This document shows, piece after piece, positions 1 to 6,013 of a stretch of DNA of 23,110 nucleotides (position 1 is the first letter of the stretch; every line of letters begins with the position of its first letter). Both the position numbers and the translations under genes were made by a program. The notes below the pieces were generated by a model. The model searched no databases and was not told the origin of the DNA. It saw only the letters and a program-made list of their open reading frames with translations. The stretch covers positions 1-23,110 of IMG/VR virus record IMGVR_UViG_3300032516_000207; one strand, written 5' to 3'. The stretch comes from a virus.

Positions 1-123
1 GTTTGTGTTTTGACTGATTGTCAAATCTCTCTAATTAGCTACGAGGGTTGGTCAACTCTTAGTCCTGAAGAGATTCTTACCTTTCAGGTAGGAGACGTTA
101 TTCCCTGGTTCCGTCTCCTATAG
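1..123 (+). CDS. C-terminal 40 codons of an upstream gene (partial)
   Basis: Frame 1 is open from the first base to a TAG at 121-123 and gives 40 residues with balanced protein-like composition, including the segments SYEGWSTLSPEEIL and FQVGDVIPWFRLL. The start lies outside the window. I do not recognise the protein. Its last five codons and stop form the first copy of a 19-bp tandem repeat that continues past the stop. The call rests only on the open frame and composition, so it is moderate. Confidence 0.5.
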   Translation, partial: VCVLTDCQISLISYEGWSTLSPEEILTFQVGDVIPWFRLL

Positions 124-180
124 CCGATTCCGCCTAATGTAGCCGGTTCCGTCTCCTATAGTTAGTATCATCTCCTATAG
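107..180 (+). repeat. Four-copy 19-bp tandem repeat spanning a gene end
   Basis: 17-bp cores lie at 107-123, 126-142, 145-161 and 164-180, exactly 19 bp apart. Cores 1 and 3 are identical (GGTTCCGTCTCCTATAG). Core 2 matches at 12 of 17 positions and core 4 at 13 of 17. Each core ends in TAG. The first core includes the end and stop codon of the partial upstream gene, so the array is an expansion of that gene's 3' end. Confidence 0.75.
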
Positions 181-198
181 CCGTCATCCTTTCTCCCT

Positions 199-240
199 GC
201 CGTCCTTCGGCCACCTGCCGTCCAGACGGTGGTCCCGGCC
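199..240 (+). terminator. GC-rich hairpin cluster, possible terminator
   Basis: This is a GC-rich island in AT-rich DNA. It can form GCCG-TCCTT-CGGC at 199-211. Alternatively it can form a longer interrupted stem at 209-240: GGCC pairs with GGCC, ACC with GGT, and CCGT with ACGG around a CCAG loop. A T-rich stretch follows but not a clean T run. It lies between the upstream gene and the first complete gene, where a terminator or processing site would fit. Folding energy was not computed. Confidence 0.35.
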
Positions 241-398
241 CATAATCCCTTCTTCCTTTGTTAGTTAATTTCTTTTTCTCCTCCTTTATAGTAGATAAGA
301 GAGGTTTATAGTAGAATAGAACAATATAGTATTAATCCTTGATATAAGAAAGTGTATGAGAAATGGTTTTTTTTTAAGTGTAGATTAAGGGAGAATCT
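241..398 (+). promoter_or_regulatory. AT-rich leader with repeated segments upstream of the first full gene
   Basis: No gene is visible between 124 and 398. The 241-398 part is AT-rich. TTTATAGTAGA occurs twice at 285-295 and 305-315. Positions 341-365 are a near-copy of the leader at 1150-1174. There is a run of nine T at 367-375. AAGGGAG at 387-393 is the ribosome binding site for the gene at 399. A promoter here is plausible by position, but I could not pick out a convincing -35/-10 pair. Confidence 0.3.
341..377 (+). repeat. Degenerate copy of the 1150-1174 leader with a 4-codon stub ORF
   Basis: Positions 341-365 match 1150-1174 at 22 of 25 bases, up to and including the ATG. At 1172 that ATG opens a real gene. 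At 363 it opens only ATG GTT TTT TTT TAA (363-377), so the copy is a start region without a gene body. I infer a remnant of a duplicated leader. A conserved promoter-like or regulatory element is the alternative. Confidence 0.55.
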
Positions 399-668
399 AT
401 GGACGAATACCTCGAAGAACTCTATCAACTAAGAAGTTGTCTTAAGTTCTTGTTAAGGAAGGAATATTTAGAAGAACTTGTAGAGTTGGCCCAACAAATA
501 GATCGTTCCTATGTAGATAGTTATCACTCCATCAAGGAACAAAGTGAACACGGAAAGGATTGTGGTTATGCAATAAAGGCTAAAGAACTCTTCTACGCCT
601 TAGGAGAGAAGGACGTAACTAAGAAAATCAAAGACATATATGAAACTTTTATAAAGAATGGTTATTAG
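399..668 (+). CDS. Small charged hypothetical protein, 89 aa
   Basis: I do not recognise this protein. It is rich in Glu, Lys, Leu and Tyr and looks almost wholly helical. Two similar segments, EYLEELYQL near residue 3 and EYLEELVEL near residue 22, suggest an internal helical repeat. The start is supported by AAGGGAG at 387-393, five bases before the ATG. There is no signal peptide or membrane segment. Its C-terminal IYETFIKNGY is the first unit of a five-copy repeat that runs downstream to 837. Small soluble helical proteins like this are common in phage accessory regions, but no function can be inferred. Confidence 0.75.
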   Translation: MDEYLEELYQLRSCLKFLLRKEYLEELVELAQQIDRSYVDSYHSIKEQSEHGKDCGYAIKAKELFYALGEKDVTKKIKDIYETFIKNGY

Positions 669-837
669 GAAGTTCCTCTAATATATGAGGTATTTATTAA
701 GGATAAATGAACCTTGAGGATATATATGAAGTATTCATAAAGGATAAAACTATTTAGAAGAATCTATGAAAACTCTATAAAGGATAAAACTATTTAGAAA
801 AATCTATGAAAACTCCATAAAGGATAAAGAGTTATGA
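636..837 (+). repeat. Five imperfect ~40-bp tandem copies of a gene 3' end
   Basis: Units start at 636, 681, 722, 762 and 802, spaced 45, 41, 40 and 40 bp. Read in the register of the first unit, which is the end of the 399-668 gene, they give IYETFIKNGY, IYEVFIKDK, IYEVFIKDKTI, IYENSIKDKTI and IYENSIKDKEL. Each is followed directly by a stop: TAG 666, TGA 708, TAG 755, TAG 795, TGA 835. Units 2 and 3 differ over nine codons only at three synonymous third positions. Units 4 and 5 differ over the same nine codons by one synonymous base. The last unit supplies AAAGGA at 819-824, and its TGA overlaps the ATG of the next gene. Confidence 0.85.
707..757 (+). pseudogene. 16-codon mini-ORF, apparent gene remnant
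   Basis: The ATG at 707 overlaps the TGA that ends repeat unit 2 (ATGA) and is preceded by AAGGA-like sequence. The frame encodes MNLEDIYEVFIKDKTI and then TAG at 755-757. It has a coupled start and a gene-like tail but almost no body. That fits a collapsed paralogue of the upstream gene, though a translated micropeptide is possible. Confidence 0.3.
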
Positions 838-1064
838 CAGATGTAGACGCAGATGCAGACTTTGCATTATTTGACGGGTTTTCTGTTCCCAATCTTGGAT
901 GGGATGATGATGAGGCTCCCCAGCAAGGATGGAAGAAGGAGAAGAAAGATCCAGAGGCTACCAATCAAGGTAGAGAAACTTGTTGGAAGTGTGGTGGGCG
1001 AACCAAAAAGGTAGACAGTGGTATGTTTACCATATATGATGTGTGTCCGAAATGTAAAATATAA
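834..1064 (+). CDS. Small zinc-ribbon protein, 76 aa
   Basis: The N-terminal half is acidic (Asp-rich, with tandem DVDADADF) and is followed by a Lys/Glu-rich linker. The C-terminal third carries two CxxC knuckles, C50-W-K-C53 and C71-P-K-C74, 17 residues apart. This is a classic zinc-ribbon arrangement, as in small nucleic-acid-binding or transcription-related proteins. The start at 834 has AAAGGA at 819-824 and overlaps the stop of the last upstream repeat unit (ATGA). The final codons, C-P-K-C-K-I-stop, are repeated just downstream at 1069-1089. The binding partner cannot be inferred. Confidence 0.75.
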   Translation: MTDVDADADFALFDGFSVPNLGWDDDEAPQQGWKKEKKDPEATNQGRETCWKCGGRTKKVDSGMFTIYDVCPKCKI

Positions 1065-1089
1065 CATATGTCCCAAGTGTAAGATATGA
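1044..1089 (+). repeat. Duplicated 3' end of the zinc-ribbon gene
   Basis: Codons 1044-1064 (C P K C K I stop) recur at 1069-1089, 25 bp later and out of frame with the gene. The two copies encode the same six residues and a stop. All differences are synonymous: CCG/CCC, AAA/AAG twice, and TAA/TGA. The copy's TGA overlaps an ATG at 1086 (ATGA) that opens a four-codon stub, M-I-V-S-stop. The remaining intergenic stretch to 1171 is AT-rich and contains the leader of the next gene. Confidence 0.7.
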
Positions 1090-1149
1090 TTGTATCTTAA
1101 ATGATATAAGACATAAGAAAGAAGAAGGAACTTAGATATATCTAACTAC

Positions 1150-1174
1150 GATATAAGGAAGTGTATAAGAGATG
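1150..1174 (+). promoter_or_regulatory. Leader with ribosome binding site and start of the 1172 gene
   Basis: AAGGA at 1155-1159 lies 12 bases before the ATG at 1172, a long spacing. A nearer AAGAG may contribute. The whole element matches 341-365 at 22 of 25 bases, so it is either a conserved expression signal or a duplication. Confidence 0.45.
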
Positions 1175-2056
1175 TGGAGAATAGCAAGACCAAGTGAAGC
1201 AGTTACCCAAACGTCTGCAGTTACCCAAACGTCTGGTGGACCCCCAGGAAGAGAATTGAATCCTGGTTTTGGAGATCCTGTTTATGGAAAGGGTTATAAA
1301 CGATCTACAAAAGCACCTGTTAGATTACGTTCTGGGGCAGAACAAGTGTGGGATCAAGCGCAAAAGAAAGTTTTTTCCCAGATAGATAAAAATGTAAGTC
1401 AAGCACGTCACAATCTCACTTTAGGTGAAGTAACAAAAGCATCTATGGGTTCTGTCGGTTCTGGTAAGTTGGGACCACAAGCCGTCTTGGGAGGAGTTCT
1501 TCCTTCAAATGCTGCCGTAGGTGGGGCCGCAGGTGGAGGAGCCACAGGTAGTGCGGTTGAGAGTGCTATCAGTAAAGGAGTTGGAGCCGTAGATGGTTTT
1601 GTTACCCAGACGGGTAATAAGGCGGTTAATGCGTTCAAGGGTATGGATTGGGCCGCAGCCAGAGGAAACTGGAAGCAGTTAGGTGGTCATCTTTGGAATA
1701 CCAAGCCTATGCTTAGAGGTAGTGTCTACCTGGCTGGAGCGGGACTTGCTTTGGGTGCCGCCAGCGGTCTTCTTAGAAATGATAGGAGTATGATAGGAAA
1801 CACCTTCGGAGCGGCTGGAAGTATGATAGGAAGCGGTCTAACCTTCGGAGCATTGGGTGCAGCGGGTGGTATGGCCTTTGGTGCCGCAAGGAGTGGAATG
1901 GCTCTGAGGAAGGCAGGACTGGCTATGGGAAGTAAGATGGGTGCAGCCACTATGGCCGCAGGCGGGATGAGAATGGTTGGTAGAGGCGGAATGTACGGAG
2001 CAATGGCGGGTATGGCCTTTGGTGCTTTGGGGAATGCATTTGGGAGTGGACGTTAA
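1172..2056 (+). CDS. Gly/Ala-rich glycine-zipper protein, 294 aa
   Basis: I do not recognise the family. Residues 1-50 are polar and hold an exact 18-bp direct duplication encoding AVTQTS twice. The middle is Gly/Ala-rich. The C-terminal ~115 residues are hydrophobic with repeated small-residue spacing (GxxxG/AxxxG), for example AGAGLALGAASGL and AMAGMAFGALGNAFG, and interspersed Met. This resembles membrane-inserting glycine-zipper segments. Two other proteins in this cluster (5660-6004, 6014-6682) have the same character. By position beside the packaging genes I infer an internal virion or genome-ejection protein that contacts membrane, but a hole- or lysis-type role cannot be excluded. The leader is shared with 341-365. 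Confidence 0.75.
   Translation: MWRIARPSEAVTQTSAVTQTSGGPPGRELNPGFGDPVYGKGYKRSTKAPVRLRSGAEQVWDQAQKKVFSQIDKNVSQARHNLTLGEVTKASMGSVGSGKLGPQAVLGGVLPSNAAVGGAAGGGATGSAVESAISKGVGAVDGFVTQTGNKAVNAFKGMDWAAARGNWKQLGGHLWNTKPMLRGSVYLAGAGLALGAASGLLRNDRSMIGNTFGAAGSMIGSGLTFGALGAAGGMAFGAARSGMALRKAGLAMGSKMGAATMAAGGMRMVGRGGMYGAMAGMAFGALGNAFGSGR
1199..1234 (+). repeat. Exact 18-bp tandem duplication inside the 1172 gene
   Basis: GCAGTTACCCAAACGTCT occurs twice head to tail (1199-1216 and 1217-1234) with no mismatch, encoding AVTQTS-AVTQTS. The identity suggests a recent in-frame duplication. A related VTQTG occurs later in the same protein, near nucleotide 1601. Confidence 0.9.
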
Positions 2057-2085
2057 ACGAGAGTAGATGACTAATAGGAGTTCCT

Positions 2086-2937
2086 ATGAGCAACGAATCT
2101 AAACCGGAGTCAGAAGAGTCCGGTCCTTCCTTTACCGAAGAACAAAAAGCTGATAATAGGTCGGTATATAAGATAAAGGGTGCTTTAGTAAGAACTAAGG
2201 AAGGTACTCTTCTTCCTACCAAGGCATTTGCTTTTATGGATATTCCTTTGGATGATTACTCGGATCTTGAGTTCAGCTATGACCAAGTGAAGAGAGTACA
2301 AATGCACACTATGAAGATGAGGACAGGATTCCAAGCTATGGCTCCTTGTCTTTGTTCGGGTCCGGCCAAGTGTTTGTTTCGTTTTAGATGTCCCTTGGTT
2401 GATAGAACAAAGTTAACTATCAGTGGAGAGATAGATTTCCAAAATCAGAATCTAAAGGCGTGGCCTCTCCTAAGACAGTGTATTTTTGAGAGAGATTTCA
2501 TGGAGTTCCAGCGAACCAGATATATGGAGGAATACGGAGTCGATCTTAGTAGTCCAACGGAAATGGCCATGGTTAGTAGATTGGCAGAACTTGATTTATA
2601 CGAATACCGTTTGACCCAGGTTTTGGCAAGTGGAGACAACAAGGGAGAAGGCATAGATCTCTTGAAGGAGCAGGTTACGGGTCAATCCTTGAGTGGACAG
2701 TGGATTAAGAAGTTAGAGGTTCATCCGGCCTTTGATTTAAAGGAGAGACTACATCGTATGAGAGAAGATATCCTTAAATCTATGGTAGGAACTCGTAGAG
2801 AGAGATATAAACAAGCCCAGGCCCTAAAAGAGAAAACTACTGGAGATCCTTCGACTGTTATTAGTTCCCTCCGAGATAGACTTGAAAAGATGGAATCAGA
2901 CACTATCGTAGAAGCCGAGTTCAAAGAATCTAAGTAA
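2086..2937 (+). CDS. Cys-cluster protein, candidate small terminase subunit, 283 aa
   Basis: The N-terminus is polar and acidic. A cysteine cluster follows (C88, C90, C96, C102, with C132 further on), then helical segments ending in a Lys/Glu-rich coiled-coil-like tail. The order of a Cys-rich centre, a tail with VSRLAELDLYEYRL, a conserved-looking HPAFDLKERLHRMR and then MVGTRRERYKQA resembles, from memory, proteins annotated as small terminase subunits or terminase-associated proteins in phages. It lies a few genes before TerL, which fits. I cannot verify the family, so the function is an inference and the gene itself is sure. AGGAG at 2076-2080 lies five bases before the ATG. Confidence 0.8.
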   Translation: MSNESKPESEESGPSFTEEQKADNRSVYKIKGALVRTKEGTLLPTKAFAFMDIPLDDYSDLEFSYDQVKRVQMHTMKMRTGFQAMAPCLCSGPAKCLFRFRCPLVDRTKLTISGEIDFQNQNLKAWPLLRQCIFERDFMEFQRTRYMEEYGVDLSSPTEMAMVSRLAELDLYEYRLTQVLASGDNKGEGIDLLKEQVTGQSLSGQWIKKLEVHPAFDLKERLHRMREDILKSMVGTRRERYKQAQALKEKTTGDPSTVISSLRDRLEKMESDTIVEAEFKESK

Positions 2938-2949
2938 ATAAGGTTAAAT

Positions 2950-5649
2950 ATGACGTGGTTTACCAACTTAGTAGGTTTATCAGATGATATTCCTTATTTC
3001 TTCTGGAAGACAGAGGAACTGAAGAAAAAGAGACAAGGAAGAACTGCCTCAATTAAGGGACACGATACGGATAGATGGGGTAGGAACTGGGTAACCAGTG
3101 AATTAAACAGTGATTTTGAACCTGGCAGTAGTTGGAGAAGACACAAGACTCCCTACGAAGTTCGTCAAGAAAAGACCGAAGAACAAAATATAGAATATCT
3201 ATCTGCCTCTACCCAAGTTGGTAGTGCGCTTCACTCTCTGGTTGAGAAGCAAATGCTTCTTAGTGGTAGGGCCAAGGCGGTAGAAGTTCCTGTTTTTGAT
3301 AAGGAAACAGGGAACAGTGGGTTTGTAGACATTATCGGAGCAGAGGGACAACCCATTGATATTAAGACACTTGATCCTACAGGGTGGGGCAAACTCCTAA
3401 GAACAGGTAAAGCGTCTCCTGAACACTGGGCTCAACTACAAGGTTATCTTCAGGCTTTAGATAAAGAGTCTGGAGAACTTATATATATGCCCAGAGATGA
3501 TCCCGAAAATAGGATTGTCATAAATGTTAAGAGGGATAGGATATTTGGAAAATATGGGATTGAACCTGTAGGAGAAGAGGAACAATCATTTCGTCAGAGT
3601 CGTGCCCAAGAAGTATATAGAAATTCAGAAGAGACCCTCCGGCAACGTTATCAGGCAAAATTAGAATGGACCAAAGAACTCGAAGTACAAAGATCCAATA
3701 ACCTTAAAGGACATGATGCGGGTCGATGGGGAAGAGAGTGGGTTACTACTGCTGTAGGTAGTGACTTTTCACCTGGTAGTTCTGTTGTTGGAAACTGGGT
3801 AACCAGTCATGCCGAAAGGTTATTTGGTCAAATAACACAGTCTATAAGAGGCAGGACAAAGACTGGTCGATTTATTGAAGCTATGAATGCAGCCGAGGAG
3901 ACCGTTGTAACAAGAATTGTTTCCCCAATGGATGTTCCTCTTTCAATTCGTGGAGAGACTACTTTATGGGGACCAAAGACCAGGGCCGAAGAAATTATCG
4001 ATACTAAGTTGGGTTCTTTAGTAAGACAGGTTGAAGGAACTGCAGGATCTACTCAAGAAGCAAGGAAGTTTCTTCAAACGGGAAGTGCACAAGAGATTCA
4101 ACATGCAGCTGCTAGACATTTTGAAAAGATGGGTGGGCGTTATCAAGAAACAGAAAAAAGCGCTTTTCATCCCAGGGTTACGATAGAAGAGGGGGCAATA
4201 AATATTGTTCCTGTTATTGAACACGAAAGAGAAGTAATGTGGGCGACTACCCCAGACGCTTTGAGAACAAAGGTTCATGAACTAACAGAATCAGAACAAT
4301 TTTTTCAAGCATTGTTAGGTCGAGAGAAGTCAAACTTATATTCAATGTCCGATCCCAGAGGAAAGCAAGAAATACTTAGAGATAAGTTTGGATCTGGCAG
4401 TATTATAAAAAGTTTGTTTTCATCATCAACAATTGATGCAATCCAATATGGAATCAAGGAACGTTCGTTTACAAGAGGATATGCATATATTAAAGGTATT
4501 GCTTTTAGAAACAGATTGGGGTCTGCACTCGATAAGGTTGGAGGTGCAAGAACGGGTAGTCACATGAGTGAAGCTCCCCTATATACAGAAAGTCTTATAG
4601 CAATAAAGACAGATACTCTTCATGAATTGGGAATGTTTAGACGAGCAGAAAAAACCAGAGCTTTAATGGTACATCAGGGACATCCCGAGGAACTTACTCA
4701 TTATCTTAATCGTACTCCTCAAATTTTTGAAGAAACCAAAGGATGGTCGTCTGTTTTTGACGGAACCAGTATCAAGGGACATGATGCCAATAGATGGGGA
4801 AGAGATTGGGTAACCAAGGCTGTAGATAGTGACTTTAAGCCTGGACTCTCATATTTGTGTCCTGTTGGCAAGACGTTTGTTGGTTTACTTGGAACTAAGT
4901 TCGAAAATATTATAAAGTCTCCCGTATTCCAGAAAGCTTTAGAAACAGGAAGGCCATTAGAGAAACTTGGTGAGGGTGGTTTTGGTGAAGTATGGAAGAT
5001 GGAAACTACCTTTGGTGGAGAAAAATTTAATTATATAAAGAAGATTCAGAAGGGAAACGTACTTAATCGTCTAGATGAAACTGAAATAGGCGGTATGCTT
5101 TATGAACATAAGGTGATGGAGGATATACGACTTGCCGAAGGTGGAAGAGCAAGAGATATTCCTCATTCATATGGGGCAAATAAAGAAGGAACAGTTCTTT
5201 ATCAAGAATATCTTCATGGAAAGGTTGCCGGAGTTGAGACAACAGAAAAACAAGGACTGGGTTTTCTTGGTATAATTAAAAGATTGGCAAAAAAGGGTTT
5301 TTCACATAACGATATAAGTCCAACTAATTTGTTTATTCTCGAAACTGGACAACCTATGTTTGTTGATGTTGGATTGGCAAGTCGACTCGTGGAAAAGGGA
5401 AAAGAACAATTTGTTACAGATGTTTTGTCTGATGTTGAGAGTTTAAATTCGGTTGTTCAGAGTTCTATGAAATTTCAGGCATTTCAGACTGGTAAGTTTA
5501 ATACCAGGATAAGTGCAATTGAATCCAGATCTCAAGAAATTATAACCAAAGCAATTAGTGAAGATGCCAGACAGATCCAACAAATGAGTCATGATGCAGT
5601 TTGTGTTCAGAATCTTCGTGATATGAACCCTAAACGTATAAAGAGATAG
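2950..5649 (+). CDS. Modular fusion: RecB-like nuclease, unknown region, protein kinase, 899 aa
   Basis: In order: a short N-terminus; repeat R1 (residues 34-61); a PD-(D/E)XK nuclease of RecB/Cas4 type (~63-200) with G91xxxH95xxxE99, D127, the P135-I-D137-I-K139 core and Q162xxxY166; repeat R2 (251-278); an unrecognised region (~280-606); repeat R3 (607-634); and a protein-kinase-like domain (~665-870). The kinase has a G-loop GEGGFGEV (674-681), a likely ATP Lys at 697 or 698, the catalytic loop H786-N-D788-ISPT-N793, and D806-V-G808. All key residues are present, so both enzymes may be active. HND and DVG in place of HRD and DFG are closer to RIO/ABC1/phosphotransferase-like kinases. It lies between the candidate TerS and TerL, with a weak AAGG site upstream. 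A virion-packaged effector polyprotein is my inference. Confidence 0.85.
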   Translation: MTWFTNLVGLSDDIPYFFWKTEELKKKRQGRTASIKGHDTDRWGRNWVTSELNSDFEPGSSWRRHKTPYEVRQEKTEEQNIEYLSASTQVGSALHSLVEKQMLLSGRAKAVEVPVFDKETGNSGFVDIIGAEGQPIDIKTLDPTGWGKLLRTGKASPEHWAQLQGYLQALDKESGELIYMPRDDPENRIVINVKRDRIFGKYGIEPVGEEEQSFRQSRAQEVYRNSEETLRQRYQAKLEWTKELEVQRSNNLKGHDAGRWGREWVTTAVGSDFSPGSSVVGNWVTSHAERLFGQITQSIRGRTKTGRFIEAMNAAEETVVTRIVSPMDVPLSIRGETTLWGPKTRAEEIIDTKLGSLVRQVEGTAGSTQEARKFLQTGSAQEIQHAAARHFEKMGGRYQETEKSAFHPRVTIEEGAINIVPVIEHEREVMWATTPDALRTKVHELTESEQFFQALLGREKSNLYSMSDPRGKQEILRDKFGSGSIIKSLFSSSTIDAIQYGIKERSFTRGYAYIKGIAFRNRLGSALDKVGGARTGSHMSEAPLYTESLIAIKTDTLHELGMFRRAEKTRALMVHQGHPEELTHYLNRTPQIFEETKGWSSVFDGTSIKGHDANRWGRDWVTKAVDSDFKPGLSYLCPVGKTFVGLLGTKFENIIKSPVFQKALETGRPLEKLGEGGFGEVWKMETTFGGEKFNYIKKIQKGNVLNRLDETEIGGMLYEHKVMEDIRLAEGGRARDIPHSYGANKEGTVLYQEYLHGKVAGVETTEKQGLGFLGIIKRLAKKGFSHNDISPTNLFILETGQPMFVDVGLASRLVEKGKEQFVTDVLSDVESLNSVVQSSMKFQAFQTGKFNTRISAIESRSQEIITKAISEDARQIQQMSHDAVCVQNLRDMNPKRIKR
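3049..3132 (+). repeat. Repeat R1 of the 28-residue GHD-RWGR motif
   Basis: Encodes residues 34-61 of the fusion protein, just before the nuclease domain. It follows the pattern KGHDxxRWGRxWVT then SDFxPG. Seventeen of 28 residues are identical across R1, R2 and R3. The DNA copies are clearly diverged, so they are old or under protein-level selection. Confidence 0.9.
3700..3807 (+). repeat. Repeat R2 plus a partial fourth copy
   Basis: R2 encodes residues 251-278, after the nuclease domain. Eleven bases later, 3793-3807 (AACTGGGTAACCAGT, residues NWVTS) is identical to 3085-3099 inside R1. A fragment of another copy therefore sits directly behind R2. Confidence 0.85.
4768..4851 (+). repeat. 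Repeat R3 of the 28-residue GHD-RWGR motif
   Basis: Encodes residues 607-634, about 40 residues before the kinase glycine loop. It is the third full copy and closest to R2 in the AVxSDF part. Its position again marks a domain boundary. Confidence 0.9.
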
Positions 5650-5659
5650 GTGAACTAAT

Positions 5660-6004
5660 ATGGGATTTTTGTGGGCGATGGGTAAAGGAATGGCGAAAGG
5701 AGTGGCAAAATCAGCACTACCTATTGGTAAAAGTTTGTGGGGCGTGGGTGGTTTTGGTATTTTGGGCTCAAGGAGTATTGCATCAAGAATCTTAGTTCCT
5801 GGTGCTATGATTGCAGCAGGGGCCGCAGTGGTTGGTGGATATGGCACAATTAATGCTCCCTATAGTATGCATTCTGATAGAGCTGCTTGGGGATATACTC
5901 CTGGAGCTGCGGGCAAATCATCCTCAAGAGGATCCACTATGGGATTTCGCGGATATGATACCGGAGGATTGGCATTTGCACTTTGGAACCTTAGAAAAGG
6001 ATAG
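5660..6004 (+). CDS. Small Gly-rich membrane-like protein, 114 aa
   Basis: I do not recognise it. The N-terminus has MGKGMAKGVAKSAL, a basic, amphipathic glycine-spaced segment. Residues ~44-60 (ILVPGAMIAAGAAVVGG) form a likely membrane-spanning or membrane-inserting helix. The C-terminus is polar with Ser/Gly and RGYDTGG. The start has AGGTGA overlapping the previous gene's stop at 5647-5649. It directly precedes another Gly-rich gene, with nine bases between them, and both follow the nuclease-kinase fusion, suggesting co-expression. An internal virion or ejection role is inferred from composition and neighbours. Confidence 0.7.
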   Translation: MGFLWAMGKGMAKGVAKSALPIGKSLWGVGGFGILGSRSIASRILVPGAMIAAGAAVVGGYGTINAPYSMHSDRAAWGYTPGAAGKSSSRGSTMGFRGYDTGGLAFALWNLRKG

Positions 6005-6013
6005 TGATATTAA

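Noticed and set aside
636-837. The regular ~40-bp repeats could suggest a CRISPR array
   Set aside because: Repeats abut one another with no unique spacers, and the units read as coding tails of the upstream gene.
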